A stretch of 64,000 nucleotides of DNA from an uncultured Saprospiraceae bacterium (GCA_937928405.1 CALFWZ010000066.1:62001-126000); one strand, 5' to 3'; shown: positions 1-9,195, counted from the stretch's first letter. Numbers and translations: made by a program. The notes: generated by a model not told the origin, from the letters alone.

Positions 1-179
1 TTCATATTGTCAGTCATGCTCATCCAACCTTTCATAAAATACTCCGCAGTTTTCTGGTTTACTCATTTTTAAAATTCCTTTATAAATTTATTACTTATAA
101 TCGAAGAGTATTATATCCTTGTCAGGAAACAGCGACGGATAGAAAATGTATTCCAGCCCGTCATCGTGGTTATAGAATT

Positions 180-536
180 ATGTTGATTTGCTTATCGCTT
201 TTTTTAGTGGCCAAAGCAGCCTACCCTATCTACGCATTAACTGGAATATTCTCTGTTTACTGGTTTTTATTGATGACTGCTATTATTGGTCTTCTTTTCT
301 TAATAGGAAATGCTAGTTATCAAAATTTAAATCAACGAATGGATTTTTGGGGAAATATGGCAACCGTAGGATTGTTGAGTACGATAGGAATTTGGTTGGT
401 TTATTATTTAAAAATGGTTGGACTGTTAGGTACAATAATCAGTAGTCATTTATGTTTAAGTGGTTTGATGGTATTGATAATTTTAGAAGGGAGACGAAGG
501 AGGAGGATTTTAGATAAAAAAAAATCTTCAACCTAA
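180..536 (+). CDS. small hydrophobic membrane protein, unknown
   Basis: Unrecognised protein of 118 residues. It has three to four hydrophobic stretches (about residues 1-20, 27-45, 60-80 and 85-102) and a strongly basic tail (a run of five Arg followed by KK), so it is probably an inner-membrane protein with a cytoplasmic C terminus. The frame stays open upstream to the window edge, so the ATG at 180 is only the first Met and the gene could be the 3' part of something longer. No family motif was seen. The intergenic stretch that follows has no clear hairpin. Confidence 0.45.
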   Translation: MLICLSLFLVAKAAYPIYALTGIFSVYWFLLMTAIIGLLFLIGNASYQNLNQRMDFWGNMATVGLLSTIGIWLVYYLKMVGLLGTIISSHLCLSGLMVLIILEGRRRRRILDKKKSST

Positions 537-667
537 ATTATTAGTCTTGAGGCATTTTAGTTAGCAACTTGTAAGTCCAAGTGAACAACTTTTATAACTT
601 GAAATTCGTTGTTATCTATAAGTAATTAAAAGAGTTATCATTTATCTAATGTTTTAAAATTTGTTTT

Positions 668-964
668 ATGGCAACTATTGAGACCTTCCCACCCTTTTCA
701 AAACTACTTTACCCGCTTGGAGGATACAAAATCCATTTAAGCCATGATGAGATTGTTTCAGTTTCAAATGCTTTGAAACCTACATCTGCTTTAGGCAATC
801 TTATTGGAATTGCATCAGGCGAGCCTTTAGCAGCTATTGTAGTAAATTCCCTAATCTTGTACTGGTATATTATTGAGAGAACAGATAAGAAGAACGGAGG
901 TAAAGGATGTACGTTCATTAAATCTCATGGTTTAATGTCATTACCAATTCCTGTGAAAAATTAG
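668..964 (+). CDS. small orphan protein with one hydrophobic segment
   Basis: A 98-residue protein starting MATIETFPPF. It has a soluble N-terminal part (about 1-45), one hydrophobic segment (about 46-70, ending YWYII) and a short Gly/Lys-rich motif (NGGKGC) before the C terminus. There is no signal peptide and no recognised domain. A hydrophobic helix followed by an N-G-x-G motif is reminiscent of small uncharacterised peptides in other phyla, but I cannot name a family. It is isolated between a membrane gene and the tail of a TonB-dependent receptor on the other strand. It is probably real because it starts at a good ATG and no better frame is present. Confidence 0.5.
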   Translation: MATIETFPPFSKLLYPLGGYKIHLSHDEIVSVSNALKPTSALGNLIGIASGEPLAAIVVNSLILYWYIIERTDKKNGGKGCTFIKSHGLMSLPIPVKN

Positions 965-1013
965 CGTGGCGGGTGTTTTGGACAAATAGGCTAATCTATA
1001 AAAATGAGCAGCC

Positions 1014-1421
1014 TTAAAACCCGAACTTCACCCCCAACTGCGCTCGCCATCTGGAATTCTGCAAATCAATGACAAATGGCTCTTCTGTCTCATCAATATT
1101 GAATTGAAATCGTGGTTGTTCATTTTCGATATCTACAAAATTCAGCAAGCTAAAACTTGAATTGACCACATTCGGTACAAACACTAAACGGCCCCAGTTT
1201 TTATTTAAAAAATTAAACAGATTGAGCATATCAAAACTGACCGATAAAGTTCTGCCGTTTTTAAGTTTTTTGCTGTATTGCAATTTCATATCTAGTTCAT
1301 GATTCCAAGGCGTCTTTGCGCCATTACGTTCTACATAATCACCTCTACGACTATTCAAGTAAGCATCCTTGCTGATATAATTATCGAGTCTTTGCCACTG
1401 CTCTGCTGCCGTTGCCGTTAC
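1014..1421 (-). pseudogene. C-terminal part of interrupted TonB-dependent receptor
   Basis: This segment continues the receptor frame directly after a TAA at 1422-1424, with no frame change. The first 21 codons after the stop (VTATAAEQW onward) lead into YLNSRRGDYVERNGAKTPW, then beta-strand-rich sequence ending in GVKFGF with a terminal Phe, as expected for the last strands of an outer-membrane barrel. On its own it has no ATG start (only a TTG at 1358) and no signal peptide. It is therefore read as the severed end of a receptor that would be about 1045 residues when intact. Confidence 0.85.
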
Positions 1422-4151
1422 TTACCCGGTATTATCTGTAATATCTACCAGTTTTATTTCTGAGGCATCCTGAGGAACATAGACCAAATCATTACGAGAA
1501 GAACCATCGCGATTAGGATCGCCTTGATAAACATAAGAAAAAGGACTACCAGAACGACCATTGTATAATAAGGAGATAAATATATTATTGGTTTCCCCAA
1601 GATCGATAGTATAAGCATGACTGGAAACAAATTTATGTCTCAGGTCAAAATTTGAAAATGAAAGATCTGGATCATTCCCAAAAATGGCTTGGTTCCACTC
1701 AAAGTTTGCGGCAGGAGAACTTCTTACGGTACTAGAAATATCCTTACTTAATCCATTGGTATATCCTAGATACCCTGCATAATTTCCTACTTCTTTTGAA
1801 ATGCCTGCGGTAAAATTATAACGGAAACCTTTATTGGTATTGGTTAACAAAAATACGTTGGTAAAATTTGGGTTAATCTTAATATCATCACCCGTTGCTA
1901 AAAAATAAGGACGGTTGTCTGCTCCTTGAAAATTACCGAGTTCGTCTTTTCTATTGATTGATTGAAAAAATATTCCTTTGAGAACTTCGGTGTACGTTGC
2001 TTCTAAACTAACTCCCCATTTTTTTGGAAGCTTTGCTTCTATGGCTATATTTGTTTTCCATTCCCTAGGCAATACAAAATCATTATCAATTAGATTTATT
2101 TCTGCAATATTAGCCTGCGGATCTACCAGGTCTAGTAAATCTTCCGTCAGCGGTACTTCAGTATTGGGACGAATATCTACATTAAAATATTCCGTACCAG
2201 AAATATACTCCGTATAAGCAAACCATAAATAAGGCAAACGACCTGTGAACAATCCTGTACCTCCACGGATTTTAAAATTCCGATCATCATCAATAGTATA
2301 ATTAAAACCTAACCTAGGGTTGATCTGTGGTTGGGCAGAAATTTTATTATCAAATTTTGCAAATGCTGGCGTATTACGTACTTCCTCACTTACGGGTAAG
2401 TCGCTAGGTAAAAATTGACCATCTAAACGAATCCCGCCAGAGAGCGTTAATTTATCAGAAACCCTAAATACATCTTGCGCGTAAAGTGCCGTTTCGATAA
2501 CCGAGACAGTTGCGGAAGGCTGTTGGCTCACAACATCAAAATTGTTATTATTGATATTATAAACACCTCGTATTCTTCTCGGGCGATCGTTTAAAAAATC
2601 ATCGACTGATCGATATTCCCAACGACCATTCCAAGCCGATAAAAATCCATAATCCAAATCGTGAAATTGCAATAAACCACCAAAAGTAAACGTATGATTT
2701 TGGGTGATATAAGTTAGTTTATCCGCCAATTGCAAAGTGTAAAAATCGGTATTGTAAACGGAAGCTTCTCTATAAGTTCCAGCAAAAATTCTATTGGTAG
2801 AGTTGGCCGCTATTTGAATATGAGGGAATACCCGTCCTGCAAAGTCTCTGTGTTCAGAAACGGTATTGAATCCAAGCGTTAAATTATTAGAAATCCCATT
2901 AGCAAAATTGGATTTAAATTCTAGCCCTAAACTATTGGCCACACTATTATGACGGTATCCCTGATTACCAAAATTAAAAATAGAGGAGTTCCATTCCAGA
3001 TTATCGGCAAAGCTATTCACATGATTATTCCGAAGTGTCAACTTATGTTTATCAGAAATATTAACATCTAATCGCATAAAGATTTTAGTACTGGCTGTTT
3101 TAATCGAGGCATCAGAAAATGTTCCGGGATCGTAGTCATAAGTATCTATGAGTCTATTGGCGATGGCCTCTACATCTGCTAGTCCGATGTTTGAGGTAGC
3201 CGTACCGGGCGCATTAAGCAAGGGGGTTTCCGAAAGTGCCTGTTCTACATTGAGGTAATAAAATACCTTATCTTTTTTTATAGCACCACCTATACCAGCT
3301 CCAAATTGGGTATCAAAAAAAGTAGGTACATCTTGCTTCACCCCATTGGCAAAACTTCCTTGAAAGATTTGATTATTACCATAAGCATATACCTCAGCAT
3401 CGAAATTATTCGTTCCATTTTTGGTGACCAAATTGATGCTCGCACCGCTAAAATTTCCGATACTTACATCAAAGGGAGCAAGTTTAACAGACACTTCTTT
3501 TACCGCTCCTAGACCAATGGGCTGTGAACGGGAGAGTCCACCAGGCGTTCCATTAGCAGAAGAACCAGCGGCACCACTGGCGGGTTCTTGAAAACCGATA
3601 ATATCATTATTTGCAATCCCATCTATATTCAAATTATTAAAGCGATTACTGGCTCCTCCAAAAGAATTAAGATTGTTCTCTGGTAAGTTTTTCGTTAGAT
3701 CTTGAATGCTTCGGTTGATGGTCGGTGTTGCTTTGAGTTGCTTTTTTCCAAGCACGGTTTCATTCCCACTTTTTCTTTTTTGCGCTGAGGAAACAACGAC
3801 AATCTCGTCGAGCGATACATCGCTTTCTGAAAGAATATAATTTTTTTCAGTAATACTGCCCAAATTTATCGTTACGTTTTCCTCCGTGATGGTTTGATAC
3901 CCTAAAAAAGAAATTTCTATCCTATAGAGGCTGGAAGGAGCAAGATTCGTAATAATATAAAAACCATTTTCTTGAGAGGTGGTACCATATTTAAAATTAG
4001 TCTCTGTATCAATTACAATAATATTGGCAAATGAAACAGGTTGCTTTCCTTCATCCATAACGGTACCTTGTAGACCTCCAGTCGTCTCTTGTGCAAAAGC
4101 AGATACACTAAAAAGAAGCGCACAAAACAGCCCGTAAAAAATCTTTATCAT
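1422..4151 (-). CDS. Oar-like TonB-dependent receptor, cut by in-frame stop
   Basis: Outer-membrane TonB-dependent receptor of the Bacteroidota Oar/SusC-like group. It has a signal peptide (MIKIFYGLF...SAFAQ), then a carboxypeptidase-regulatory-like beta-sandwich (about residues 25-105), a plug domain (about 115-240, with the GGASNRFNNLNIDG stretch) and a barrel. Such receptors import large substrates with TonB/ExbBD, or act in adhesion or social behaviour in the Oar case. The frame stops at residue 909, about 136 residues before the natural barrel end, which continues in the same frame at 1014-1421. A barrel lacking its last strands would not be expected to assemble, so this is either a pseudogene or a sequence error. 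No SusD partner lies next to it. Confidence 0.85.
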   Translation of the reverse strand: MIKIFYGLFCALLFSVSAFAQETTGGLQGTVMDEGKQPVSFANIIVIDTETNFKYGTTSQENGFYIITNLAPSSLYRIEISFLGYQTITEENVTINLGSITEKNYILSESDVSLDEIVVVSSAQKRKSGNETVLGKKQLKATPTINRSIQDLTKNLPENNLNSFGGASNRFNNLNIDGIANNDIIGFQEPASGAAGSSANGTPGGLSRSQPIGLGAVKEVSVKLAPFDVSIGNFSGASINLVTKNGTNNFDAEVYAYGNNQIFQGSFANGVKQDVPTFFDTQFGAGIGGAIKKDKVFYYLNVEQALSETPLLNAPGTATSNIGLADVEAIANRLIDTYDYDPGTFSDASIKTASTKIFMRLDVNISDKHKLTLRNNHVNSFADNLEWNSSIFNFGNQGYRHNSVANSLGLEFKSNFANGISNNLTLGFNTVSEHRDFAGRVFPHIQIAANSTNRIFAGTYREASVYNTDFYTLQLADKLTYITQNHTFTFGGLLQFHDLDYGFLSAWNGRWEYRSVDDFLNDRPRRIRGVYNINNNNFDVVSQQPSATVSVIETALYAQDVFRVSDKLTLSGGIRLDGQFLPSDLPVSEEVRNTPAFAKFDNKISAQPQINPRLGFNYTIDDDRNFKIRGGTGLFTGRLPYLWFAYTEYISGTEYFNVDIRPNTEVPLTEDLLDLVDPQANIAEINLIDNDFVLPREWKTNIAIEAKLPKKWGVSLEATYTEVLKGIFFQSINRKDELGNFQGADNRPYFLATGDDIKINPNFTNVFLLTNTNKGFRYNFTAGISKEVGNYAGYLGYTNGLSKDISSTVRSSPAANFEWNQAIFGNDPDLSFSNFDLRHKFVSSHAYTIDLGETNNIFISLLYNGRSGSPFSYVYQGDPNRDGSSRNDLVYVPQDASEIKLVDITDNTG

Positions 4152-4501
4152 TTATCGGTTATCTTAATTAATAATAACAGCATCATTTGGATATCACTCA
4201 ATGATACCATCTAAAAAAGTCTAATAAATAATTGTCTTTATTTGGACCACTCCTAAGAGAGAAAATAAGATGAAGCGTCGTCAGTTTTAATGGAACAGCG
4301 TAATACAAGACTTAGTTTTGGTTGACAGTATTATTTTCTAAGCTAAACCTTAGAAATATTCTAAGAAGTTTTAAACCCTAATTATAAGAAAATTATCGCA
4401 AATTTATAAAGATATACCTATACAAAATAGCGTTAACTAATAGTTTATGTAGTAACTGTCGGGATCATTGCTGTTACGTGGTGTATTTTTAGGCAATTCG
4501 G
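4152..4501. other. divergent intergenic spacer
   Basis: AT-rich spacer between the receptor (leftward) and the methyltransferase (rightward). Apart from the rightward promoter listed at 4502-4536 I see no hairpin, small gene or clear operator. Confidence 0.4.
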
Positions 4502-4536
4502 TTTTGTAATTCTCTAAGAACTTTTAATTACCTTTG
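4502..4536 (+). promoter_or_regulatory. Bacteroidota-type promoter (-33 / -7)
   Basis: TTTTG at 4502-4506 and a perfect TAnnTTTG element (TACCTTTG) at 4529-4536, 22 bp apart. This matches the -33/-7 consensus of Bacteroidota primary sigma factors. Transcription would begin near 4541-4545, which favours the ATG at 4572 over the TTG at 4551 as the start of the next gene. Confidence 0.65.
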
Positions 4537-4571
4537 GCTTTTACAAGAAATTGTTAAAAAAACACAACCAC

Positions 4572-5486
4572 ATGTCCTTAAAATACAGCTCAAATTTTGA
4601 CTTCATCTCCAAAGTCGTTGATCATTATGACAAATTAAAATATGCCTTACTAGAAGCCCAGACTTTTAATCCAGACACCTATGGGTTTCCTAATTTCTAT
4701 TATAAAGTAATGGAAACGGACCAGCTACGGGTGGATGCTTTTAAAAATGCCTTTAAAAAATATAGAGGTATGAAAAATAAAGTGGTTTGTGAAATTGGTA
4801 TTGGCACCCTAGCCTTGACGAAGCACTATTTAGATGATGTAAAAAAAGCGTATCTCATTGAGAGCAATCCCAATGTAATTCCTGTAGTGAAAAAATTGCT
4901 CAAGAAAAATGGTTGGGATAAAAAAGTAGTGCTGATCCACGGCGATGCTTTAAAAACGGAATTACCAGAAAAGGTGGATTATATTATTGGAGAATTGATG
5001 AGTGTATTCTGTGCCAACGAATATCAGGTGCAGATTTTTAAACATATGCGTCAGTTTCTAAAACCAAAAGGCAAATTGATTCCCGGTAAAATCGTCAATT
5101 TAGCACAGCTTAGTTACGCTGAATTTGACAATAAACACAAGCATTATCCTATATTTTTTACGCGTCATCTACCCGAGCAGTTTACCCCACAAAAAGTCGT
5201 CAACACCATCGATTTATACAAGGAGAAAAAATTGCACATCATCCGCAAAATAAAATTCAAACCCTTAATCTCCGGCACCGTAAATTCTGTTTATATTCAT
5301 TCTTTTATCGAAGTAGCAGAAGGTTGCAACTTTACAGGTACCGATAGTTTGATGCCACCAACCGTCGTAAAATTAAAACGGCCCGTCAAAGTAAAAGCGG
5401 GAGAAACCGTGGTGTTACATGCTGATTTTCATTATGGAACTTCGTTGGATGAGGCGGTTTTTTTTGTTGAAAAGTTGAAGGGTTGA
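4572..5486 (+). CDS. PRMT-like SAM-dependent methyltransferase
   Basis: Rossmann-fold methyltransferase of the protein-arginine-methyltransferase-like type, 304 residues. Motif I is at about residues 71-80 (VVCEIGIGTL), an acidic residue ends beta2 (LIESNP, about 95-100), and VDYIIGELMS resembles the PRMT double-E region. A C-terminal beta-rich half (about 170-304) fits the PRMT barrel. The substrate cannot be told from sequence: protein arginine, another protein side chain and a small molecule are all possible. A promoter ends 35 bp upstream. A TTG at 4551 would add seven residues but lies almost on the predicted transcription start. The gene is convergent with a 2OG-Fe dioxygenase. Confidence 0.75.
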   Translation: MSLKYSSNFDFISKVVDHYDKLKYALLEAQTFNPDTYGFPNFYYKVMETDQLRVDAFKNAFKKYRGMKNKVVCEIGIGTLALTKHYLDDVKKAYLIESNPNVIPVVKKLLKKNGWDKKVVLIHGDALKTELPEKVDYIIGELMSVFCANEYQVQIFKHMRQFLKPKGKLIPGKIVNLAQLSYAEFDNKHKHYPIFFTRHLPEQFTPQKVVNTIDLYKEKKLHIIRKIKFKPLISGTVNSVYIHSFIEVAEGCNFTGTDSLMPPTVVKLKRPVKVKAGETVVLHADFHYGTSLDEAVFFVEKLKG

Positions 5487-5502
5487 TTTGTTGATTATTC
5501 AA

Positions 5503-5557
5503 ATTGAATATTCGATATTGGATATTCAATATTGATTATTGTTTTAACCATTCAACT
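5503..5557. repeat. dispersed ATATTGGATATTCAAT / TTCAACC spacer repeats
   Basis: The short spacer between convergent genes consists almost entirely of two repeat types that recur across the window: a self-complementary AT-rich unit (GATATTGGATATTCAATATT) and a TTCAAC-type unit (AACCATTCAAC). Similar AT-rich units occur near 37386, 38312, 38430, 46805 and 59115. Confidence 0.6.
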
Positions 5558-5562
5558 ATACC

Positions 5563-6501
5563 TCACCCTTCCACCATAATATCAAACCCAATAATATCTC
5601 GCCAGCCTTCGCCTTTTTCCTTTTTGGCTAAATAAAAAGGAGTGACATGATGCCAGAGATCGGTTCCATAAACGAGCTCATCCTGTGTATCTGCTTGAAA
5701 AACAAACTCACCCGGTCGTAAAGTATGGCGAAAGATAATCGTCTTTTTCTCGTTGGGGAGCATTTCTATAATTTGTGATTGGCCGCCTTTGAGATTAAAA
5801 CGATTAATGACCAAGGCAGAGATGATATAGTCTACTCCATCTTCGTGGGCACCTTCCGGAGAATTGTCGCCAGGTTTATCAGAAGTGGCTTTTACGCTCA
5901 TAAAATGCGCCGTAAAGCTAACCCGTTTTACCTGCTTACCAATCTTGGCACGTTTGGTTTTGACAATTTCAAATACCTTTTTCATCAGATCGTAAAAAAG
6001 ATCATTTTCTACATGACGGGCCGGTGATTCATCAAACACCCGAGGAAGGGAACGGAGGTCTTCCCCACTGACTTCTTGTGCAAATTGTGGAACATCTACT
6101 CGCTTAATCTTAATACCCTTTTTTAGTTCCGTTAACATAAATTTACAAACAGATCTTCGGCGCCAAGACTGAATCTCATCGAATTGCTTCCGCTTGTTTT
6201 TGGAAAGTTGCTTGATCCATTTTAGGTACGTTCGTTTATCTTTTTTGCCAACATAATAATCTGGGAGTCGTTGTTCAATCTGGGATTTGTCTTTAGGAAA
6301 AGCCTTCATTAAAAATTCCCCTTGTAGTCTTCTGACATCGTAAGGATCCCAACTCAATTCTGCAAATAGCGGTGAAAAGAAACGGATAAATGCTTTTGCG
6401 TCTAGCCCTAGATCATCCAGGTGACTGACGAGAATGGGAGATTTTATTTTTCTTCCTATTTTTTTGGAAATCGTTTTTTCAGAAACCGGTAGCTTTTTCA
6501 A
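5563..6501 (-). CDS. 2OG-Fe(II) dioxygenase family protein (PF10014-like)
   Basis: Iron/2-oxoglutarate-dependent oxygenase of 312 residues, resembling the BsmA/isoleucine-hydroxylase family (2OG-Fe_Oxy_2). Visible ligands are H219 and D221 in the motif AHEDGVD, a distal His at 284 in LWHHVTPF, and an Arg near 302 suited to binding 2-oxoglutarate. Some family members hydroxylate free amino acids; the substrate here is unknown. The N-terminal 160 residues are basic and lack recognised motifs, longer than in minimal family members. The start is a TTG at 6501, because no in-frame ATG lies close upstream. Confidence 0.75.
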   Translation of the reverse strand: MKKLPVSEKTISKKIGRKIKSPILVSHLDDLGLDAKAFIRFFSPLFAELSWDPYDVRRLQGEFLMKAFPKDKSQIEQRLPDYYVGKKDKRTYLKWIKQLSKNKRKQFDEIQSWRRRSVCKFMLTELKKGIKIKRVDVPQFAQEVSGEDLRSLPRVFDESPARHVENDLFYDLMKKVFEIVKTKRAKIGKQVKRVSFTAHFMSVKATSDKPGDNSPEGAHEDGVDYIISALVINRFNLKGGQSQIIEMLPNEKKTIIFRHTLRPGEFVFQADTQDELVYGTDLWHHVTPFYLAKKEKGEGWRDIIGFDIMVEG

Positions 6502-6731
6502 AAGACTATGTTTTTTTGTTGAAGTGTTGAATGGTTGAATCTGCGCTAAAAAGTGTATATCTTTTATCGCAAAGCAAATACATATTTTAATTTTATTCCA
6601 TGATTTTTAAAAATCTGTTTCCTTAGTTCTTAAAATAAACTCACTCTTAAATCGTTGAACTTACCTGTTAAGAAATGCAGTAATTTCCAATCATCATTTC
6701 AACCATTCAACCATTCAACAAATTGACAACC
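6502..6731. other. spacer with TTCAACCATTCAAC repeats
   Basis: Spacer between two leftward genes, with TTGAAGTGTTGAATGGTTGAAT near 6513-6540 and TTTCAACCATTCAACCATTCAACA near 6699-6722, in opposite orientation to each other. These belong to the dispersed heptamer-like repeat family of this window. No terminator with a T-run was found. Confidence 0.5.
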
Positions 6732-9062
6732 TTACCGTCCCCCTCCATTATACGGAACCACCTTTTGCTCTTTGGTAGGCATTCCATCTTTTGAGATGGC
6801 TTTTTGTCGCTTACTCTTAGGATTGATCCCTGGCTGTTTAGCGGGAACTGGCTTATTCAATTTTTTCTTCGATGATTTATTACCAGACATATCGGTTCGT
6901 GGATGAACTAGTTTCATTTCTTTTACTAAGTGTCCAGCGCCAGCATATTTGTCAATAATAAAAAGAATATAGCGAGCATCTACCATGATATTTCGACAAA
7001 TCGACGGATCATAATTAATATCACTCATCGTTCCTTCCCACACACGATCAAAGTTAAGACCTACTAAATTACCATTGGCATCAATGGCTGGGCTACCAGA
7101 ATTTCCACCAGTGGTATGGTTGGAACCTAAAAAACAAACCGGCATTTTACCGTCCGCAGTAGCATAGTCACCATAATCGCGCAAAGCATTTAGTTGTAAT
7201 AGTTTTTTGGGAACATCAAATTCATAATCGCCAGGCTTATACTTCGCGATCACGCCATCCAAGGTAGTCAGCGGATTATAAGTAATTCCATCACGTGGTT
7301 GGTACCCTTGCACTTTTCCGTAGGTAACCCGCATGGTAGAATTGGCATCTGGCCAGAATCGCTTATCAGGAAACGCCTCGATCAATCCCTCCATGTACCG
7401 ACGTTGCAGGTCGTTAATTTCGCTATTGATTTCCGTATATCTTCCGGCTATTTTATCTTGGTAGGTACTATTTATTTCCGAAGCAAATTTAAATAATGGA
7501 TCTCCTTTTATTTTTTTAATGGCATCCTCTGGGCTTTGGTTAATGGTTTGTAAGACTTTATTTTTATCTAAAATCATTGAATTAGCAAATACCTTTTGAG
7601 CCAATTGCTCATAATCTCTAATACCATTCCCCATTAGATAGTTTTGCATCGAAGCCGCAATTTCTTTTGCTCCGTCCGCGTTGCCATACATTTTGGTTAG
7701 CGTAGAAAAAACTTGCTGATCAATTTTAGGGTTATAGTTTTTATAGAAACTTTCTATAGGTCCAGATAACCGTTCTTTAAATTTATCATATCCTGTTTTG
7801 CCATTTTTTTCATGTGCACTGATCAGTCGCCGCATATACCCCACAATTCGCATCGCCTCGATATTTCTTCCCATAATTTCGTTATAGTAATTTCGGGAAA
7901 GCACATATGGTTCTAACTCATTGTAAAGGCTTTCGAATTTCGGTAAAATATCTCCATACTTGGATTTCATGGTAAGACTAGAATTCAAAACTGCTTCAAA
8001 TTCTTTTTCTAGATTGGCTTTTTTATCCAAGGCGTTCGTAGCGATAAGCCCCTGATTTTCTCCGATCCATTTTTTCCAATAGTTGGCTATTCGAGCAAAT
8101 TTACTAGCGTATTGAATTTTAGTTTTTTCGTCCTTCCGCATTTCAGCATCTAATATTTTTAGCGCAGCATCACGGATCGCAATCCGTGCAGGATTGACAG
8201 TTTCGACCAATTGTTTTACGGCTACCCCTGGCAAGTACTGATTTGTACGTCCCGGAAAACCAAAGATCAAAGTGAAATCTCCTTCCTCTACACCATCTAA
8301 AGAAATCGGTAAAAAGTGTTTAGGATTGTATGGTTTATTATTTTCATTGTATTCGGCAGGTTCGTTATTCGGTCCTGCGTAGATTCGGAATAAAGCAAAA
8401 TCTCCCGTGTGTCGTGGCCATTCCCAGTTATCAGTATCGGCGCCAAATTTTCCGATCATCTCTGGCGGTGCACCTACAAGCCGAACGTCATTATAGGTTA
8501 CGGTTGTAAAAGAAAAATATTGGTTTCCGTGATAGAATGGTCGGATCATCAATTCTTCAAACGCTCCTAATTTCGTATTCACTTTTAACGCTGCCATATT
8601 TTTATCAATCTGAGATTGTCTTTCTTTCGTTCCCATCTTATCGCTAACACCTGCCAACATGGCTTCGGTTACATCGTCAATCCGAACAATAAATCGAGCA
8701 AATAACCCTGGATTGGCCAGCTCTTCTTGTAGATTCTTCGCCCAAAAACCATTTTTGATATAATTTTTTTCTAGCGATGTATGCGACTGAATCTGTCCAT
8801 AACCACAGTGATGATTCGTTAATAAAAGTCCCTGATCGGAAATAACTTCAGAGGTACAAAATCCTCCAAAATGAACAATGGCATCTTTGAGGCTTCCCTG
8901 ATTGACGCTATAAATCTGTTCCGCAGTGAGTTTCATACCCATGGTTTGCATTTCTCCTTCGTTCAAAGCTTTCAATAGTTGTGGCAACCACATACCTTCT
9001 CCCCCTCGAAGTGAGAAAGTGGTGGAAAGAAGAAAAAGGACCAATAAAATTCTGTTTTTCAT
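6732..9062 (-). CDS. S46 family dipeptidyl-peptidase, DPP11-like
   Basis: Periplasmic serine dipeptidyl-peptidase of family S46, 776 residues. It has a signal peptide, catalytic His85 in LTNHHCGYG, the catalytic Asp in the DNWEWPRHTGDF region (about 225) and the nucleophile in GGNSGSP (about 655). The residue 18 positions after the serine is Arg (LNFDR). In Porphyromonas enzymes that position decides specificity: Arg gives DPP11 (Asp/Glu at P1), Gly gives DPP7 (hydrophobic). An Asp/Glu preference is therefore expected. The last roughly 45 residues are a Lys/Pro-rich low-complexity tail not usual in the family. Confidence 0.92.
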   Translation of the reverse strand: MKNRILLVLFLLSTTFSLRGGEGMWLPQLLKALNEGEMQTMGMKLTAEQIYSVNQGSLKDAIVHFGGFCTSEVISDQGLLLTNHHCGYGQIQSHTSLEKNYIKNGFWAKNLQEELANPGLFARFIVRIDDVTEAMLAGVSDKMGTKERQSQIDKNMAALKVNTKLGAFEELMIRPFYHGNQYFSFTTVTYNDVRLVGAPPEMIGKFGADTDNWEWPRHTGDFALFRIYAGPNNEPAEYNENNKPYNPKHFLPISLDGVEEGDFTLIFGFPGRTNQYLPGVAVKQLVETVNPARIAIRDAALKILDAEMRKDEKTKIQYASKFARIANYWKKWIGENQGLIATNALDKKANLEKEFEAVLNSSLTMKSKYGDILPKFESLYNELEPYVLSRNYYNEIMGRNIEAMRIVGYMRRLISAHEKNGKTGYDKFKERLSGPIESFYKNYNPKIDQQVFSTLTKMYGNADGAKEIAASMQNYLMGNGIRDYEQLAQKVFANSMILDKNKVLQTINQSPEDAIKKIKGDPLFKFASEINSTYQDKIAGRYTEINSEINDLQRRYMEGLIEAFPDKRFWPDANSTMRVTYGKVQGYQPRDGITYNPLTTLDGVIAKYKPGDYEFDVPKKLLQLNALRDYGDYATADGKMPVCFLGSNHTTGGNSGSPAIDANGNLVGLNFDRVWEGTMSDINYDPSICRNIMVDARYILFIIDKYAGAGHLVKEMKLVHPRTDMSGNKSSKKKLNKPVPAKQPGINPKSKRQKAISKDGMPTKEQKVVPYNGGGR

Positions 9063-9195
9063 AATATTTAATTTGGTGAAATTCTATTTATATAGTCTAG
9101 CTTAAATAAGGTTAGACAAGTTCCAGTAAAATTAAGGAAATTTATGTGCAACCCACATAAAATCGCTTAGATTACCTTACTTTTAATCAAAAAAA

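Noticed and set aside
10-66. Short minus-strand frame (MSKPENCGVFYERL...) at the window edge
   Set aside because: Only 18 codons, with no supporting motif or promoter.
1014-4151. TAA reassigned to a sense codon in this organism
   Set aside because: Most other genes in the window end in TAA at the expected family length, so genome-wide recoding does not fit.
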